The notes beneath the pieces were generated by a model. That model worked only from the letters and a program-made list of their open reading frames with translations, ran no database searches and had not been told where the DNA came from. Shown one piece after another: positions 34,987-42,954 of a stretch of DNA of 64,000 nucleotides. Origin of the DNA: UBA1672 sp033851915 (GTDB lineage: Bacteria; Pseudomonadota; Alphaproteobacteria; Micavibrionales; Micavibrionaceae); assembly GCA_033851915.1 (NCBI GenBank), contig JAWSVM010000001.1, positions 124,001 through 188,000 on the forward strand, written 5' to 3'. How positions within the stretch are numbered: position 1 is the first letter of the stretch; the number at the start of each line of letters is the position of its first letter. A program made the position numbers and the translations under genes.

Positions 34987-36066
34987 ATGAGCGACAAAAT
35001 AGATGAGACAGAGGCTGCTTTAATGGCAAAATCTCCACTTTTACAGGAACGCCATATCTATAAACCATTTCTATACCCATGGTGTTTCGAGGCATGGCAA
35101 ACACAACAACGTGTGCATTGGATTCCAGAAGAAGTGCCTTTGGCCGAAGATGTTCGTGACTGGCGCAAAAACCTTACTCCGGCAGAAAAAAACCTGCTGA
35201 CACAGATTTTCCGTTTTTTCACGCAAGCCGATGTCGAAGTCAATAATTGCTATATGAAGCATTACGCACAAGTGTTTGGGCCGGTTGAGGTACAAATGAT
35301 GCTGGCTGCGTTCTCGAATATCGAAACCATCCATATTGCGGCGTACTCCTATCTTCTGGATACGGTTGGCATGCCTGAATCCGAATATTCGACGTTCCTT
35401 GAATATAAAGCGATGAAAGACAAATTCGACATCTTGCAAGGTGCGAAAATGGATACCCGCCGTGACATTGCCAAAACAATGGCTCTGTTCGGCGCATTTA
35501 CAGAAGGGCTGGCACTGTTCGCGTCCTTCGCAATTCTGATGAACTTCCCGCGCTTTAATAAAATGAAGGGTATGGGGCAAATCATTACATGGTCTGTACG
35601 TGACGAAACACTGCACACCCTTTCCATGATTCGCCTGTTTAATGAGTTTATTTCCGAGAATCCTGATATTTGGGATGATGAGCTGAAGGCTGAAATTACA
35701 GAGGCCTGCAAATCAACAATCGAGCATGAAGACGCCTTTATTGATCTTTGTTTCGAGATGGGTGACATTGAAGGGCTTTGCCCGAATGATGTGAAGCAAT
35801 ATATTCGCTTCATCGGTGATCGCCGGATGCAGCAACTTACGCTTGAACCGATTTACGGTGTGACTAAAAATCCATTGCCTTGGATGGATGAAATGCTGAA
35901 CGGTGCAGAGCATGCAAACTTCTTCGAAAGCCGCGCAACAGAATATGCCCGCGCTGCAACCGAAGGCACGTGGGAAGAAGCCTTTGCCGAGGATGTTTTC
36001 TCCGGAAATTACGGTAAGAAAATCGGTGGTGTCGTTAGTAATAATGACGATAGCGAAGCCGCGTAA
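34987..36066 (+). CDS. nrdB: Ribonucleoside-diphosphate reductase beta subunit
   Basis: Small subunit carrying the dimetal site and tyrosyl radical for NrdA. 359 residues. Metal ligands can be traced by spacing: Asp in TQADVEV, Glu and His in NIETIHIAAY, Glu in EGLALFAS, and Glu and His in RDETLHTLS. The radical Tyr is kept four residues after the first His (HIAAY), as in class Ia/Ib enzymes, so this is not a Phe-type class Ic protein. RBS AAGGAG. It is not in one operon with nrdA but shares the regulatory box pair. Confidence 0.96.
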   Translation: MSDKIDETEAALMAKSPLLQERHIYKPFLYPWCFEAWQTQQRVHWIPEEVPLAEDVRDWRKNLTPAEKNLLTQIFRFFTQADVEVNNCYMKHYAQVFGPVEVQMMLAAFSNIETIHIAAYSYLLDTVGMPESEYSTFLEYKAMKDKFDILQGAKMDTRRDIAKTMALFGAFTEGLALFASFAILMNFPRFNKMKGMGQIITWSVRDETLHTLSMIRLFNEFISENPDIWDDELKAEITEACKSTIEHEDAFIDLCFEMGDIEGLCPNDVKQYIRFIGDRRMQQLTLEPIYGVTKNPLPWMDEMLNGAEHANFFESRATEYARAATEGTWEEAFAEDVFSGNYGKKIGGVVSNNDDSEAA

Positions 36067-36093
36067 GCGTATTCAGCCATTTTAAGAAATTTG

Positions 36094-36124
36094 AAGCTAT
36101 CCTTTTTTGAAGGGTAGCTTTTTT
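36094..36124 (+). terminator. Intrinsic terminator after nrdB
   Basis: AAGCTATCCTT (36094-36104) pairs with AAGGGTAGCTT (36110-36120) with one mismatch, followed by a run of T residues, 28 bp past the nrdB stop. Confidence 0.85.
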
Positions 36125-36139
36125 ATAACTAAGAATATC

Positions 36140-37255
36140 CTACAGCTCCATCTGCTCATGCACTTGCGGTGACATATAGCACACTTGCGAAGACATCAGC
36201 CCAACCATACGTCCCAAATGATTTCCATGATTCCCATAAGCATTGATAATCGTTGAACAATGATCTGAAGGTAAGCGCGAATTTCCGTGTTCATCATCCG
36301 GCCAACGATCATTACGCATAATCATAATATCACCATCTTGCCCCTGATATCCGATATCATCACCATCCTGAAAATAAGCCTTATGCTTGGCCAGCTCTCT
36401 ATTGCGTTCATGCTCTTTATATTCATCATAACGCGCAGTATCTGTTTTTCGAACAATCGATCCGCCCCCGACGATAGAAGCCGTTACCGTCACCCCGCCC
36501 GGTAATGGATCAAACTCCCGTGTATTTGCCGCTTCAATAAATTTATGCGGTAAGTCACTATTGCTTCGACTTTGAAGCCCCCCATCCGTAACAGAGTCCT
36601 TAACCACATAACCTGAATCGAAATGCATAACACCCGGTTCACTCGTTGATGCACCATGAGACATGTACACAGACATATATTCAGGAAATGCGCGCCCTGC
36701 CGCACCAAATATAGTTTTAAAGTCTTTCCCCAAATCAGGGCCGCCACTGAAAAACCCTGTTTTTTTATAGTTAAACTCCGGCACATCCCGCCCAAGCATG
36801 CTACGCACCATATTCAACGTCGTAAAAGACGAGGCTGGGCTTTTAATATAAAAATTATTATGATCAGGATCGAGTAAAACCGTTCCCTGCTTTGCAGAAC
36901 CAAGGCCTGTTGTTCTATCAGGCCGCACAATAGCTTGCTGGCCAAATGCAGCGTTCCAGAATAAATCGCTTATTTTATCTTTCGTTTTTTCCAATGATGT
37001 TGATTGCCGCACAACCGTGACGACTTCAAAATCTGCCTGTTGTATTAATTCACGCGCCTGCTGTAATGCACCATCCAAATCATCACGCCCATCAACGACA
37101 GCAATAAATCCGTCAATAACACCATAACGACCATCATCAACCGACCAATCAGCCTCTTCCAAAGTAATAGGTTTAATCCGTTCCAGCGCATTTTTTATCG
37201 CCGGATCGTCTCCTTTATACTCTATTTCGCGATGTTCATTATTCACCACCACCAC
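36140..37255 (-). CDS. Unrecognised protein, faint resemblance to DUF1826/2OG-oxygenase folds
   Basis: A 371-residue protein with no signal peptide. Its start is GTG (four GTG codons in a row; AGGA upstream fits the first). The C-terminal half contains HFDSGYVV, then ASIVGGGSIVRK, GDIMIMRNDRWPDDE and LPSDHCSTIINAYGNHGNH; the order of an HxD pair, a beta-rich stretch and a later His is reminiscent of Fe(II)/2-oxoglutarate-like or DUF1826 proteins. This is a pattern impression only. The N-terminal part (residues 1-110) is a separate alpha/beta region. Single gene; nothing nearby suggests a pathway. Confidence 0.65.
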   Translation of the reverse strand: MVVVNNEHREIEYKGDDPAIKNALERIKPITLEEADWSVDDGRYGVIDGFIAVVDGRDDLDGALQQARELIQQADFEVVTVVRQSTSLEKTKDKISDLFWNAAFGQQAIVRPDRTTGLGSAKQGTVLLDPDHNNFYIKSPASSFTTLNMVRSMLGRDVPEFNYKKTGFFSGGPDLGKDFKTIFGAAGRAFPEYMSVYMSHGASTSEPGVMHFDSGYVVKDSVTDGGLQSRSNSDLPHKFIEAANTREFDPLPGGVTVTASIVGGGSIVRKTDTARYDEYKEHERNRELAKHKAYFQDGDDIGYQGQDGDIMIMRNDRWPDDEHGNSRLPSDHCSTIINAYGNHGNHLGRMVGLMSSQVCYMSPQVHEQMEL

Positions 37256-37357
37256 TTACCGTCCTATTCAAACGTTATTATTTTCTATAATACTAAAGCA
37301 GCAAACAGGAACACGCAAGAAACAGTTTCAAAATGGCTTGAATGAAGGCGCTGTAAA

Positions 37358-38578
37358 TCAAACATCACGTGAAGAAGAAACTTTAAAACCTGCTTTTTTC
37401 AAGGTTTCAATGATATCAACTACATGAAATCTATCACGCGCCTCAATCACAACATCAAGCTCCGCCCGCTTTAGAGATACGGTTTGCATCATACGTTGGT
37501 GAATAACTTCCACCACGTTGGCACCAGATTCACCGATAATACGGGAAATATCGGATAATTGCCCCGGCGTATCATCAATTTCAAATGTCAGGCGGGTGAT
37601 ACGGCCATCACGCACAAGTCCCCGCAAAATCAAAGTCGATAACATACGCGAATCGATGTTCCCACCGCATAAAATCATACCTACCTTTTTGCCCTTAAAG
37701 CGATCAATATTCTTTTTAATCACAGCAAGTGCCGCACCTGGCGCACCCTCTGCCACTAATTTTTCATCACTGAGAAGATCAAAAATAGCTTCTTCTATTT
37801 CGCTCTCACTCGCGGAATAGATATCATCAACAAGGGCTTCTATAATCTTAAAGTCATTCTCCGAAGGTGCTTTAACGGCAATCCCTTCGGCCAACGTTGC
37901 ATCGCCGCCGGTAAAGGCACGCCCCTCGCGCATCGCAAGTACTGCGTCAAAATTTTCGGCCTGTGCACCAATCACCTCAATATTCGGATTTATACCTTTA
38001 ACAGCCGTCGCCACACCAGAGATTAAACCGCCGCCGCCAATAGGCACAACAATCACGTCCAAGTCCGGCACTTGTTCCATCATTTCAAGTCCGACAGTGC
38101 CTTGCCCTGCGACCACGGCTTCATCATCGAATGGGTGAATAAAGGTTAGGTTTTGCTCTTCTGCAAGCTTTAGAGTTTCACCGACAGATTCTTCAAAGCT
38201 CTGACCATAGATAATGACTTTTGCGCCAAAATCCTCTGTACGCTTAATCTTATTAAACGGCGTCCCGTTGGGCATAACAATAACGGATGGAATACCAAGG
38301 CGCGTCGCATTGTAAGCAACCCCTTGCGCATGATTACCCGCGCTGCATGCAATTACACCGTTCTTACGTTGCTCTTCATTTAAGGTCAACAGCTTGTTCA
38401 GCGCACCACGTGCCTTAAACGCATTGGTATGTTGAAGATTTTCCAATTTCAGATAAAGATCAATACCAAGGTGCAAAGACAAACGCGTTGCCTTAATCGT
38501 TGGTGTTAATACAATAGAATCTTTAATTTTTTCGCGTGCTTGCAGCACATCATCAAACGTAACGCCCATTGGCTTCAT
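37358..38578 (-). CDS. ilvA: Threonine ammonia-lyase with C-terminal ACT domain
   Basis: PLP enzyme converting threonine to 2-oxobutyrate, the first step toward isoleucine. 406 residues. The PLP Lys is in NAFKARGAL (near residue 61), the phosphate loop in SAGNHAQGVA, and GGGGLISGVA is present. The last 75 residues (RLTFEIDDTPGQLSDISRII) are an ACT regulatory domain. This single-ACT, about 400-residue form lies between the short TdcB and long IlvA types; feedback control by isoleucine or valine is inferred. The gene stands alone. Confidence 0.93.
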   Translation of the reverse strand: MKPMGVTFDDVLQAREKIKDSIVLTPTIKATRLSLHLGIDLYLKLENLQHTNAFKARGALNKLLTLNEEQRKNGVIACSAGNHAQGVAYNATRLGIPSVIVMPNGTPFNKIKRTEDFGAKVIIYGQSFEESVGETLKLAEEQNLTFIHPFDDEAVVAGQGTVGLEMMEQVPDLDVIVVPIGGGGLISGVATAVKGINPNIEVIGAQAENFDAVLAMREGRAFTGGDATLAEGIAVKAPSENDFKIIEALVDDIYSASESEIEEAIFDLLSDEKLVAEGAPGAALAVIKKNIDRFKGKKVGMILCGGNIDSRMLSTLILRGLVRDGRITRLTFEIDDTPGQLSDISRIIGESGANVVEVIHQRMMQTVSLKRAELDVVIEARDRFHVVDIIETLKKAGFKVSSSRDV

Positions 38579-38683
38579 CCTTATAAAACGAAGCTGACAC
38601 GCTACAGAAAATTTTCTTAAAAAGCAATTGAAAGAGAAATGAAAATCAGACGTTTAGCCTACAAGTCAGCATTTACGAAAGAA

Positions 38684-39139
38684 TTACCGTGCAGCAACCT
38701 GAGCGCCAAATGCTCCATGCAAACTTACAGGCATCCAATATGGCATAGACACCTTAATCATCGGGGAGGCTCGATTACACCGCTTATAAACTGCTTTCAT
38801 AGCGGTATATTCATCTGAAATAAATAAATTTTTCCCTACTAATTTTTTCTCTTTTGCAGTAATTTTTTTAATTTTACTTTTCGTAAGTCTTTGTGTACCA
38901 CGCATGAATTTATCGTTCAATTCGTTCTGTTCGTGCCAGTTTTCAATCTCATTTTTGGCCTTACGATTAAACTTTTTAATGGCGCGCACATCCTTATCTG
39001 AACATTGGCTTTTACTAAGCTTTTGCGCAGCTTCTTTTTTCTGCTTCGAATGTCTTGCCGTATATTCAACAGCAACCGCAGAGAAAGATACCCCTAAGCA
39101 AGTTACAACCAATAAAGTTTGAAAAAATATTTTATACAT
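38684..39139 (-). CDS. Unrecognised small exported basic protein
   Basis: A 151-residue protein starting at the ATG at 39139, where the signal peptide YKIFFQTLLVVTCLGVSFSA begins; an in-frame start five codons earlier is possible. The mature part is very Lys/Arg-rich and helical (KQKKEAAQKLSKSQ, KKITAKEKKLVGK), with two Cys (CSDKD and KRCNRAS) that could form a disulfide. The C-terminus is hydrophobic and aromatic (MPYWMPVSLHGAFGAQ). Family unknown; a periplasmic role is inferred from the signal peptide. Confidence 0.68.
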   Translation of the reverse strand: MYKIFFQTLLVVTCLGVSFSAVAVEYTARHSKQKKEAAQKLSKSQCSDKDVRAIKKFNRKAKNEIENWHEQNELNDKFMRGTQRLTKSKIKKITAKEKKLVGKNLFISDEYTAMKAVYKRCNRASPMIKVSMPYWMPVSLHGAFGAQVAAR

Positions 39140-39447
39140 AATCAAGCGCACCAAATCCGTTTCATATCTTTATCATACGCTATTTTCTGGGCATTTGTAA
39201 AATTCTATACATAAATAAGTGGTCAAATATAAAATATAATATGAAAATGGCCTTATTTTTGATATTTTATATGTGTGATGGTCTTAAATTCAATTCTATT
39301 GATATTTAAAACTTTGCAATCTGACAAGATTAGCAAACCGCCTTTAAATACGTTTGTCGTATCCGACCTGTCTCATAGATCATCCGCAATCCTGCCGCTA
39401 TTCGATAATTTTCCCTTTTTTCACTCTGACCAAGGAGAACATCCCCT
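39140..39447. other. 308-bp AT-rich intergenic region before phoH
   Basis: Divergent control region between the small exported protein and phoH. A 76-residue plus-strand frame (39275-39505) crosses into phoH in another frame, lacks an RBS, and is rejected. The phoH RBS CAAGGAG is at 39430-39436. I see no repeat, operator or RNA gene here. Confidence 0.7.
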
Positions 39448-40200
39448 ATGGCTAAAAAATCTCGGAATTCAAAAAATTATGCGCACCACAATAAAGAAAA
39501 TATAGTGCGTCCTTCATCATTCAAAAAGGACGGATGGCATCCACTGGATCAGGAAATAGATGGACGCAGGGATCAGAAATATGTCAAAAATATAAAACCA
39601 CGCTCAGAAGGACAGAAAAACCTTATAGAATCCATCAAAGCGCGCAGCCTAACATTGGCGATTGGCCCGGCAGGCACGGGGAAAACATATCTGGCTATTG
39701 CCTCCGCCGTCGAAGCCCTTGAAAGTGGTGAAATAGAGCGCATTGTTCTCTCGCGCCCCGCAATGGAGGCCGGAGAATCGCTCGGCTACCTTCCCGGTGA
39801 TATGCAGGAGAAAATGGCGCCGTATTTGCGCCCTCTCTATGACTCGCTTGGTGATCGTCTGGGCGGTAAAAAGGTTCGCCAATATCTGGAGGATGGCACA
39901 ATCGAAATTGCCCCCATCGGCTTCATGCGCGGACGCACACTCAATAACGCGTTTATCGTCATTGATGAAGCGCAGAACTGTACTTATGGGCAACTTAAGA
40001 TGATCCTCTCGCGCCTTGGCTGGCATTCCACAATGGTGATTACCGGTGACCCTGATCAGTCGGATTTGCTGGAGGGCATATCAGGCCTTGCGCAAATTAG
40101 TGATAAGTTAGACGCCATCGAGAGCATCGCCGTCTGCCGTTTGGAGAAAACCGATATTGTTCGCCACCCTCTGGTCGCGAAAATGTTGAACGTATTATAA
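39448..40200 (+). CDS. PhoH-family ATPase
   Basis: A 250-residue cytoplasmic P-loop ATPase of the PhoH family, related to the helicase-like domain found next to PIN nucleases; its cellular role is poorly defined. Walker A is AIGPAGTGKTYLAIASA (near residue 75), followed by LSRPAMEAGESLGYLPGD, the Walker B FIVIDEAQNCTYGQLK and TGDPDQSDLL. The N-terminal 45 residues are a basic, His/Asn-rich extension. RBS is good. Shorter than ybeZ/PhoL (about 330 residues), and not next to ybeY, so it is a second-type PhoH. Confidence 0.93.
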   Translation: MAKKSRNSKNYAHHNKENIVRPSSFKKDGWHPLDQEIDGRRDQKYVKNIKPRSEGQKNLIESIKARSLTLAIGPAGTGKTYLAIASAVEALESGEIERIVLSRPAMEAGESLGYLPGDMQEKMAPYLRPLYDSLGDRLGGKKVRQYLEDGTIEIAPIGFMRGRTLNNAFIVIDEAQNCTYGQLKMILSRLGWHSTMVITGDPDQSDLLEGISGLAQISDKLDAIESIAVCRLEKTDIVRHPLVAKMLNVL

Positions 40201-40230
40201 AGCGGTATTACGCTCCCTCGTAAAATGCAT

Positions 40231-40270
40231 AGAGATCAGGCCGCTCCGTTAAAGTGGCCTGATCTCTTTT
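40231..40270 (+). terminator. Strong intrinsic terminator after phoH
   Basis: AGAGATCAGGCC (40231-40242) and GGCCTGATCTCT (40256-40267) form a perfect 12-bp stem with a 13-base loop, followed by TTTT. It isolates phoH from the iron-box gene downstream. Confidence 0.9.
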
Positions 40271-40302
40271 AGGTATCGTTTCATGTTCCATACACAATCA
40301 AT

Positions 40303-40375
40303 TGAGAATGATTATCATTACCATTGACTCTCAAACATATTCAGCTACACTCAAGGAAGTTAAGAATCATTATCA
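40303..40375 (+). promoter_or_regulatory. Fur-regulated promoter with two Fur-like boxes
   Basis: TGAGAATGATTATCA (40303-40317) matches 14 of 15 positions of the Fur core TGATAATNATTATCA, and TAAGAATCATTATCA (40361-40375) matches 13 of 15. Between them lies a plausible sigma-70 promoter: TTGACT (40324-40329), 16-bp spacer, TACACT (40346-40351). The boxes thus flank the promoter on both sides, a typical repressor layout for iron control. Confidence 0.8.
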
Positions 40376-40392
40376 ACTAAGGAGTGTTCATA

Positions 40393-40551
40393 ATGCAGAC
40401 CGATAACCGCAATAAAAACCTTTTTGCAACCAGTGTCCTCAGCGCCGCCCTAGTAGGCGCGCTTGGTGAGATGGAGGAATATTTCGATGAGAGCCAGTAC
40501 ATCCAGTCATTTTTACAAAATGAAAACAAGAACAACGGCACGGTGAAATAG
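40393..40551 (+). CDS. 52-residue protein behind Fur boxes
   Basis: A short gene below usual annotation cut-offs. AAGGAG (40379-40384) is eight bases before the ATG, an excellent RBS. The product is 52 residues: a polar N-terminus (MQTDNRNKN), a short Ala/Leu/Val-rich helix (VLSAALVGALGE), an acidic stretch (EMEEYFDES) and an Asn/Lys-rich end. There is no cysteine and only a marginal membrane segment. The promoter with two Fur-like boxes and a terminator just upstream make it an independent transcription unit, so it is likely induced by iron starvation. Function unknown; an adaptor or regulatory mini-protein is possible. Confidence 0.75.
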   Translation: MQTDNRNKNLFATSVLSAALVGALGEMEEYFDESQYIQSFLQNENKNNGTVK

Positions 40552-40638
40552 CCGCAAACCCCGCCCCGCCCTTTAATCGCTTTCTATAAATCTACAACCC
40601 TGTTAAACTGAGCCCAGCTTAATAACAGGGGATACATC

Positions 40639-41250
40639 ATGCTTAGTACGAAAATGCTTGGAATTGGCACAGCCATAATGATTTTGGGGATCCTCACAAT
40701 TGCCAGCTATACGTTCCAACTTACAACCAGTCCGGTGGCCACTATATTAGGGTCGTTTATGGCAGCAGGTGGTTTTATCCTGATGATACTTGGGTTTTTC
40801 AGTCTGGCCGGCGGAGAATTTGGCAAAAAAGACCTCCTCCATGCGGGTGATTCCAGTGCGTTTTCCGTTGCATTGATCCGGTGCATGGTGTCAATTTCCG
40901 TTGCCGATGACCATCTGGATGACAGTGAAATCACAGAGATTGCCAGAATATACAAGCACCTGTTGAAGGTAGAGACAAGCGAAGAGATGATCCGCAACAC
41001 GGCCGCCGAAATGCAAGAATACGGCATAGATATTCAGGCCGAGCTTAAAACCACATCCAAAACGCTGAATAAAGAATTGAAAGAAAAGCTTATCATTGCC
41101 TCTCTTCTAATCCTCGCTGCAGATGGCGATATGGATGAAGGCGAGCTTATCATGCTGGACGATATCAGATTGGGGCTGGGCATGTCCTTAGGCCAGATTG
41201 ACAAGATCAAAGAAAACTTCCTAAGTAAGCGGGATTTAACGCAAGTTTAG
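40639..41250 (+). CDS. Membrane protein with TerB-like domain
   Basis: A 203-residue protein with two N-terminal membrane helices (about residues 8-28 and 36-58) and a cytoplasmic all-helical domain that looks like TerB: SVALIRCMVSISVADDHLDD has the acidic metal-binding helix and a second copy appears in IIASLLILAADGDMDEGEL. TerB domains are linked to tellurite resistance and stress, but most have no defined task. The last codons (LSKRDLTQV) recur as an orphan fragment at 42058-42102. It may share the iron-box promoter upstream, 87 bp after the 52-residue gene. Confidence 0.75.
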   Translation: MLSTKMLGIGTAIMILGILTIASYTFQLTTSPVATILGSFMAAGGFILMILGFFSLAGGEFGKKDLLHAGDSSAFSVALIRCMVSISVADDHLDDSEITEIARIYKHLLKVETSEEMIRNTAAEMQEYGIDIQAELKTTSKTLNKELKEKLIIASLLILAADGDMDEGELIMLDDIRLGLGMSLGQIDKIKENFLSKRDLTQV

Positions 41251-41268
41251 AGTTAAACACCTTATTTC

Positions 41269-41964
41269 TTACAAATTCTGTTCAGCCGTATGATTGTAAT
41301 TTGAATCTATAGCCTTTGATAGCACCGGATCTATTTCCATCAAATAATCTAAAAAGACACGATTGCCTTGTGCTGCCTGAAAAGATGGAGAAACCCGAAG
41401 TCTGGCAATTGCTGCATCATCGTCCACTCCGTTTCTCACACTACTAAAGAAAGACGCAACATGTGTGCCCTCTCCCCGTGCTGTAATGTAAGGGAAAAAA
41501 TTCTCATTCTCTGCATTTTCAAGCGTCGCCAATAACTGCATCCCCTGCCCATCAGGACAGCGATATTTAGCCATAGTATATAATTGCTTCATAATCTCAT
41601 TTGGATATTTTTCCGCTAATATCTTCATCGATGAGTTTGTCACTATATGCTCTGCATACTCAATAACGGCATCTTCCGGAACAAGATCGCCTATTTCACG
41701 CAAGAAAACACCAAACTCATTCACTACCGAATTTGAAGGATTCTTTACCCGATCTTCATCTGCGGCATACACATCGAAAACCTTATAAGTATCTTCCGAT
41801 TCTGAAACCGCCTTAACACCATCCATAAACTGTTTGGCTGTTAATCTTCCATCTTCTGATTTTGTAGATTCAAAACGCATATCTCCATTTTGCGTGATAA
41901 CATTTTCAGAGAAGGCATTTAAAGACGCGCCAGCCGCAATACGTTTAAAAATTCTATTCAACAT
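41269..41964 (-). CDS. Unrecognised protein
   Basis: A 231-residue protein I cannot place. It has no signal peptide or membrane helix and appears helical and acidic, with segments such as LTAKQFMDGVKAV and EDAVIEYAEHIV. A single CPDG and no Cys pairs. The RBS (AGGGG) is present. It is located between the TerB-like gene and the orphan tail of a TerB-like paralogue, which suggests that a rearrangement placed it here. Confidence 0.65.
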   Translation of the reverse strand: MLNRIFKRIAAGASLNAFSENVITQNGDMRFESTKSEDGRLTAKQFMDGVKAVSESEDTYKVFDVYAADEDRVKNPSNSVVNEFGVFLREIGDLVPEDAVIEYAEHIVTNSSMKILAEKYPNEIMKQLYTMAKYRCPDGQGMQLLATLENAENENFFPYITARGEGTHVASFFSSVRNGVDDDAAIARLRVSPSFQAAQGNRVFLDYLMEIDPVLSKAIDSNYNHTAEQNL

Positions 41965-42057
41965 TTTATTTACCCCTGCATTTATTATCGTTACGAAGGG
42001 TATAAACTATATGATGGTGCAGCACAAATATAACGTTCAATATTTATCGCACATTCA

Positions 42058-42102
42058 ATCAAAGGGAACTTTTTGAGTAAAAGAGATTTAACGCAGGTTT
42101 AG
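42058..42102 (+). pseudogene. Tail remnant of a TerB-like paralogue
   Basis: The codons read IKGNFLSKRDLTQV and a TAG stop, matching 13 of the last 14 residues of the TerB-like protein at 40639-41250 (IKENFLSKRDLTQV), but with several synonymous differences. No upstream reading frame with TerB character remains. It is best explained as the 3' end of an old duplicate whose body was lost or replaced. Confidence 0.7.
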
Positions 42103-42122
42103 GCCGTTATTTTTTCAGATTT

Positions 42123-42305
42123 TTATACATCACCCCACAGATCATAAAAACCGCGCTGGAATAGATTCAGTTGCGTGGTGAGTTGCAGGATAAGCGGCGA
42201 TAAATCAGGCTCGCGCGCCGCAGCAACCCCCAACGCCTTCACCAAATCCTCCATTTCCAACAGATGCAATTCAAGCATCCGTAAGTTATCTATGATTTTT
42301 GTCAT
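42123..42305 (-). CDS. Small unrecognised protein divergent from XRE regulator
   Basis: A 60-residue, Leu-rich protein (MLELHLLEMEDLVKALG) that is probably two or three helices and may oligomerise. No Cys, no membrane segment. A moderate RBS (AGAGAA) precedes the ATG. It is transcribed away from the XRE genes across a region that holds two palindromic operators, so it is the most likely target of those regulators. Function unknown. Confidence 0.6.
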   Translation of the reverse strand: MTKIIDNLRMLELHLLEMEDLVKALGVAAAREPDLSPLILQLTTQLNLFQRGFYDLWGDV

Positions 42306-42330
42306 CTTAGGTTCTCTTTAAATATTGTAA

Positions 42331-42379
42331 TTGGTACTAGTACCAAAACTTAAACCACCATAAATGGTAAGAGTACCAA
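42331..42379. promoter_or_regulatory. Palindromic operator pair between the small gene and XRE genes
   Basis: TTGGTACTAGTACCAA (42331-42346) is a perfect 16-bp palindrome; ATGGTAAGAGTACCAA (42364-42379) is a 13-of-16 copy starting 33 bp later, on the same helix face. Such sites are typical targets for small XRE repressors like those encoded next to it. Confidence 0.75.
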
Positions 42380-42403
42380 ATGTAAACAATTATTTGGTGC
42401 GTC

Positions 42404-42643
42404 ATGCCACATCCTAAAATAAAAGGAAATTTAATCGGTAAGCAGGTAAAGAAATACCGCACTGAAAACGGTATGACACAAGCACAATTATCTGCCGCCT
42501 TAAGCGTAGATCAAAAAATTGAACTCGCCCCTGATTTAATCTCAAGAATTGAAAGCGGTGAACGTACAGTACGCGATAAAGAAATTGCCGGATTGTGCAA
42601 AGTTTTGAATATTAGTGCAGATCAAATATTTGGTTGGGTATAA
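42404..42643 (+). CDS. XRE-family regulator 1
   Basis: A 79-residue single-domain helix-turn-helix protein. The HTH is GMTQAQLSAAL (helix 2) and LAPDLISRIESGERTV (recognition helix, the RIESGER pattern is diagnostic), with KEIAGLCKVLNISADQIFGW completing the fold. It has no sensor domain. Likely autoregulates from the palindromes just upstream. RBS is weak. The second XRE gene follows 11 bp after the stop codon. Confidence 0.9.
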   Translation: MPHPKIKGNLIGKQVKKYRTENGMTQAQLSAALSVDQKIELAPDLISRIESGERTVRDKEIAGLCKVLNISADQIFGWV

Positions 42644-42654
42644 AATTATTACCC

Positions 42655-42954
42655 ATGAGAAATAATGAGTTTGAAAAAGCATTAGACGAGATTGTTAAAG
42701 AGTTAGTGAAAACCCGCAAAGAAAAAGGGATTTCACATGAAAAACTCACGGAACTTTCAGGCCTCAGCCGCACTGCAATCAGTTATATCGAATCACGCAA
42801 GAGTACACCCAGCATCATAACATGCATGAAATTATGTAAGGCCTTGGATGTTAAGTTGTCAGATTTGTTGGACAGTGCGGGGCACGAACACCATTCACCC
42901 AACCAACCGCACATTACTATCGCGCCAGCGGCGGATGTTTCCGGTGGAGGTTAG
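42655..42954 (+). CDS. XRE-family regulator 2
   Basis: A 99-residue helix-turn-helix protein. The ATG at 42655 is chosen over a TTG seven codons upstream because the conserved N-terminus starts here. HTH: GISHEKLTELSGLSRTAISY and IESRKSTPSIITCMKL. The C-terminal 25 residues (HEHHSPNQPHITIAP) are His/Pro-rich and outside the HTH fold. Its last 60 bp overlap the convergent DUF3658-like gene, which would allow antisense interference between the two operons. Co-transcribed with regulator 1. Confidence 0.88.
   Translation: MRNNEFEKALDEIVKELVKTRKEKGISHEKLTELSGLSRTAISYIESRKSTPSIITCMKLCKALDVKLSDLLDSAGHEHHSPNQPHITIAPAADVSGGG

Noticed and set aside
39275..39505. 76-codon frame before phoH
   Set aside because: Runs into phoH in another frame and has no RBS; phoH start is well supported.
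41834..42076. 80-codon plus-strand frame
   Set aside because: Mostly antisense to the orphan gene at 41269-41964 and without a ribosome-binding site. It does not explain the TerB-like tail at 42058-42102.
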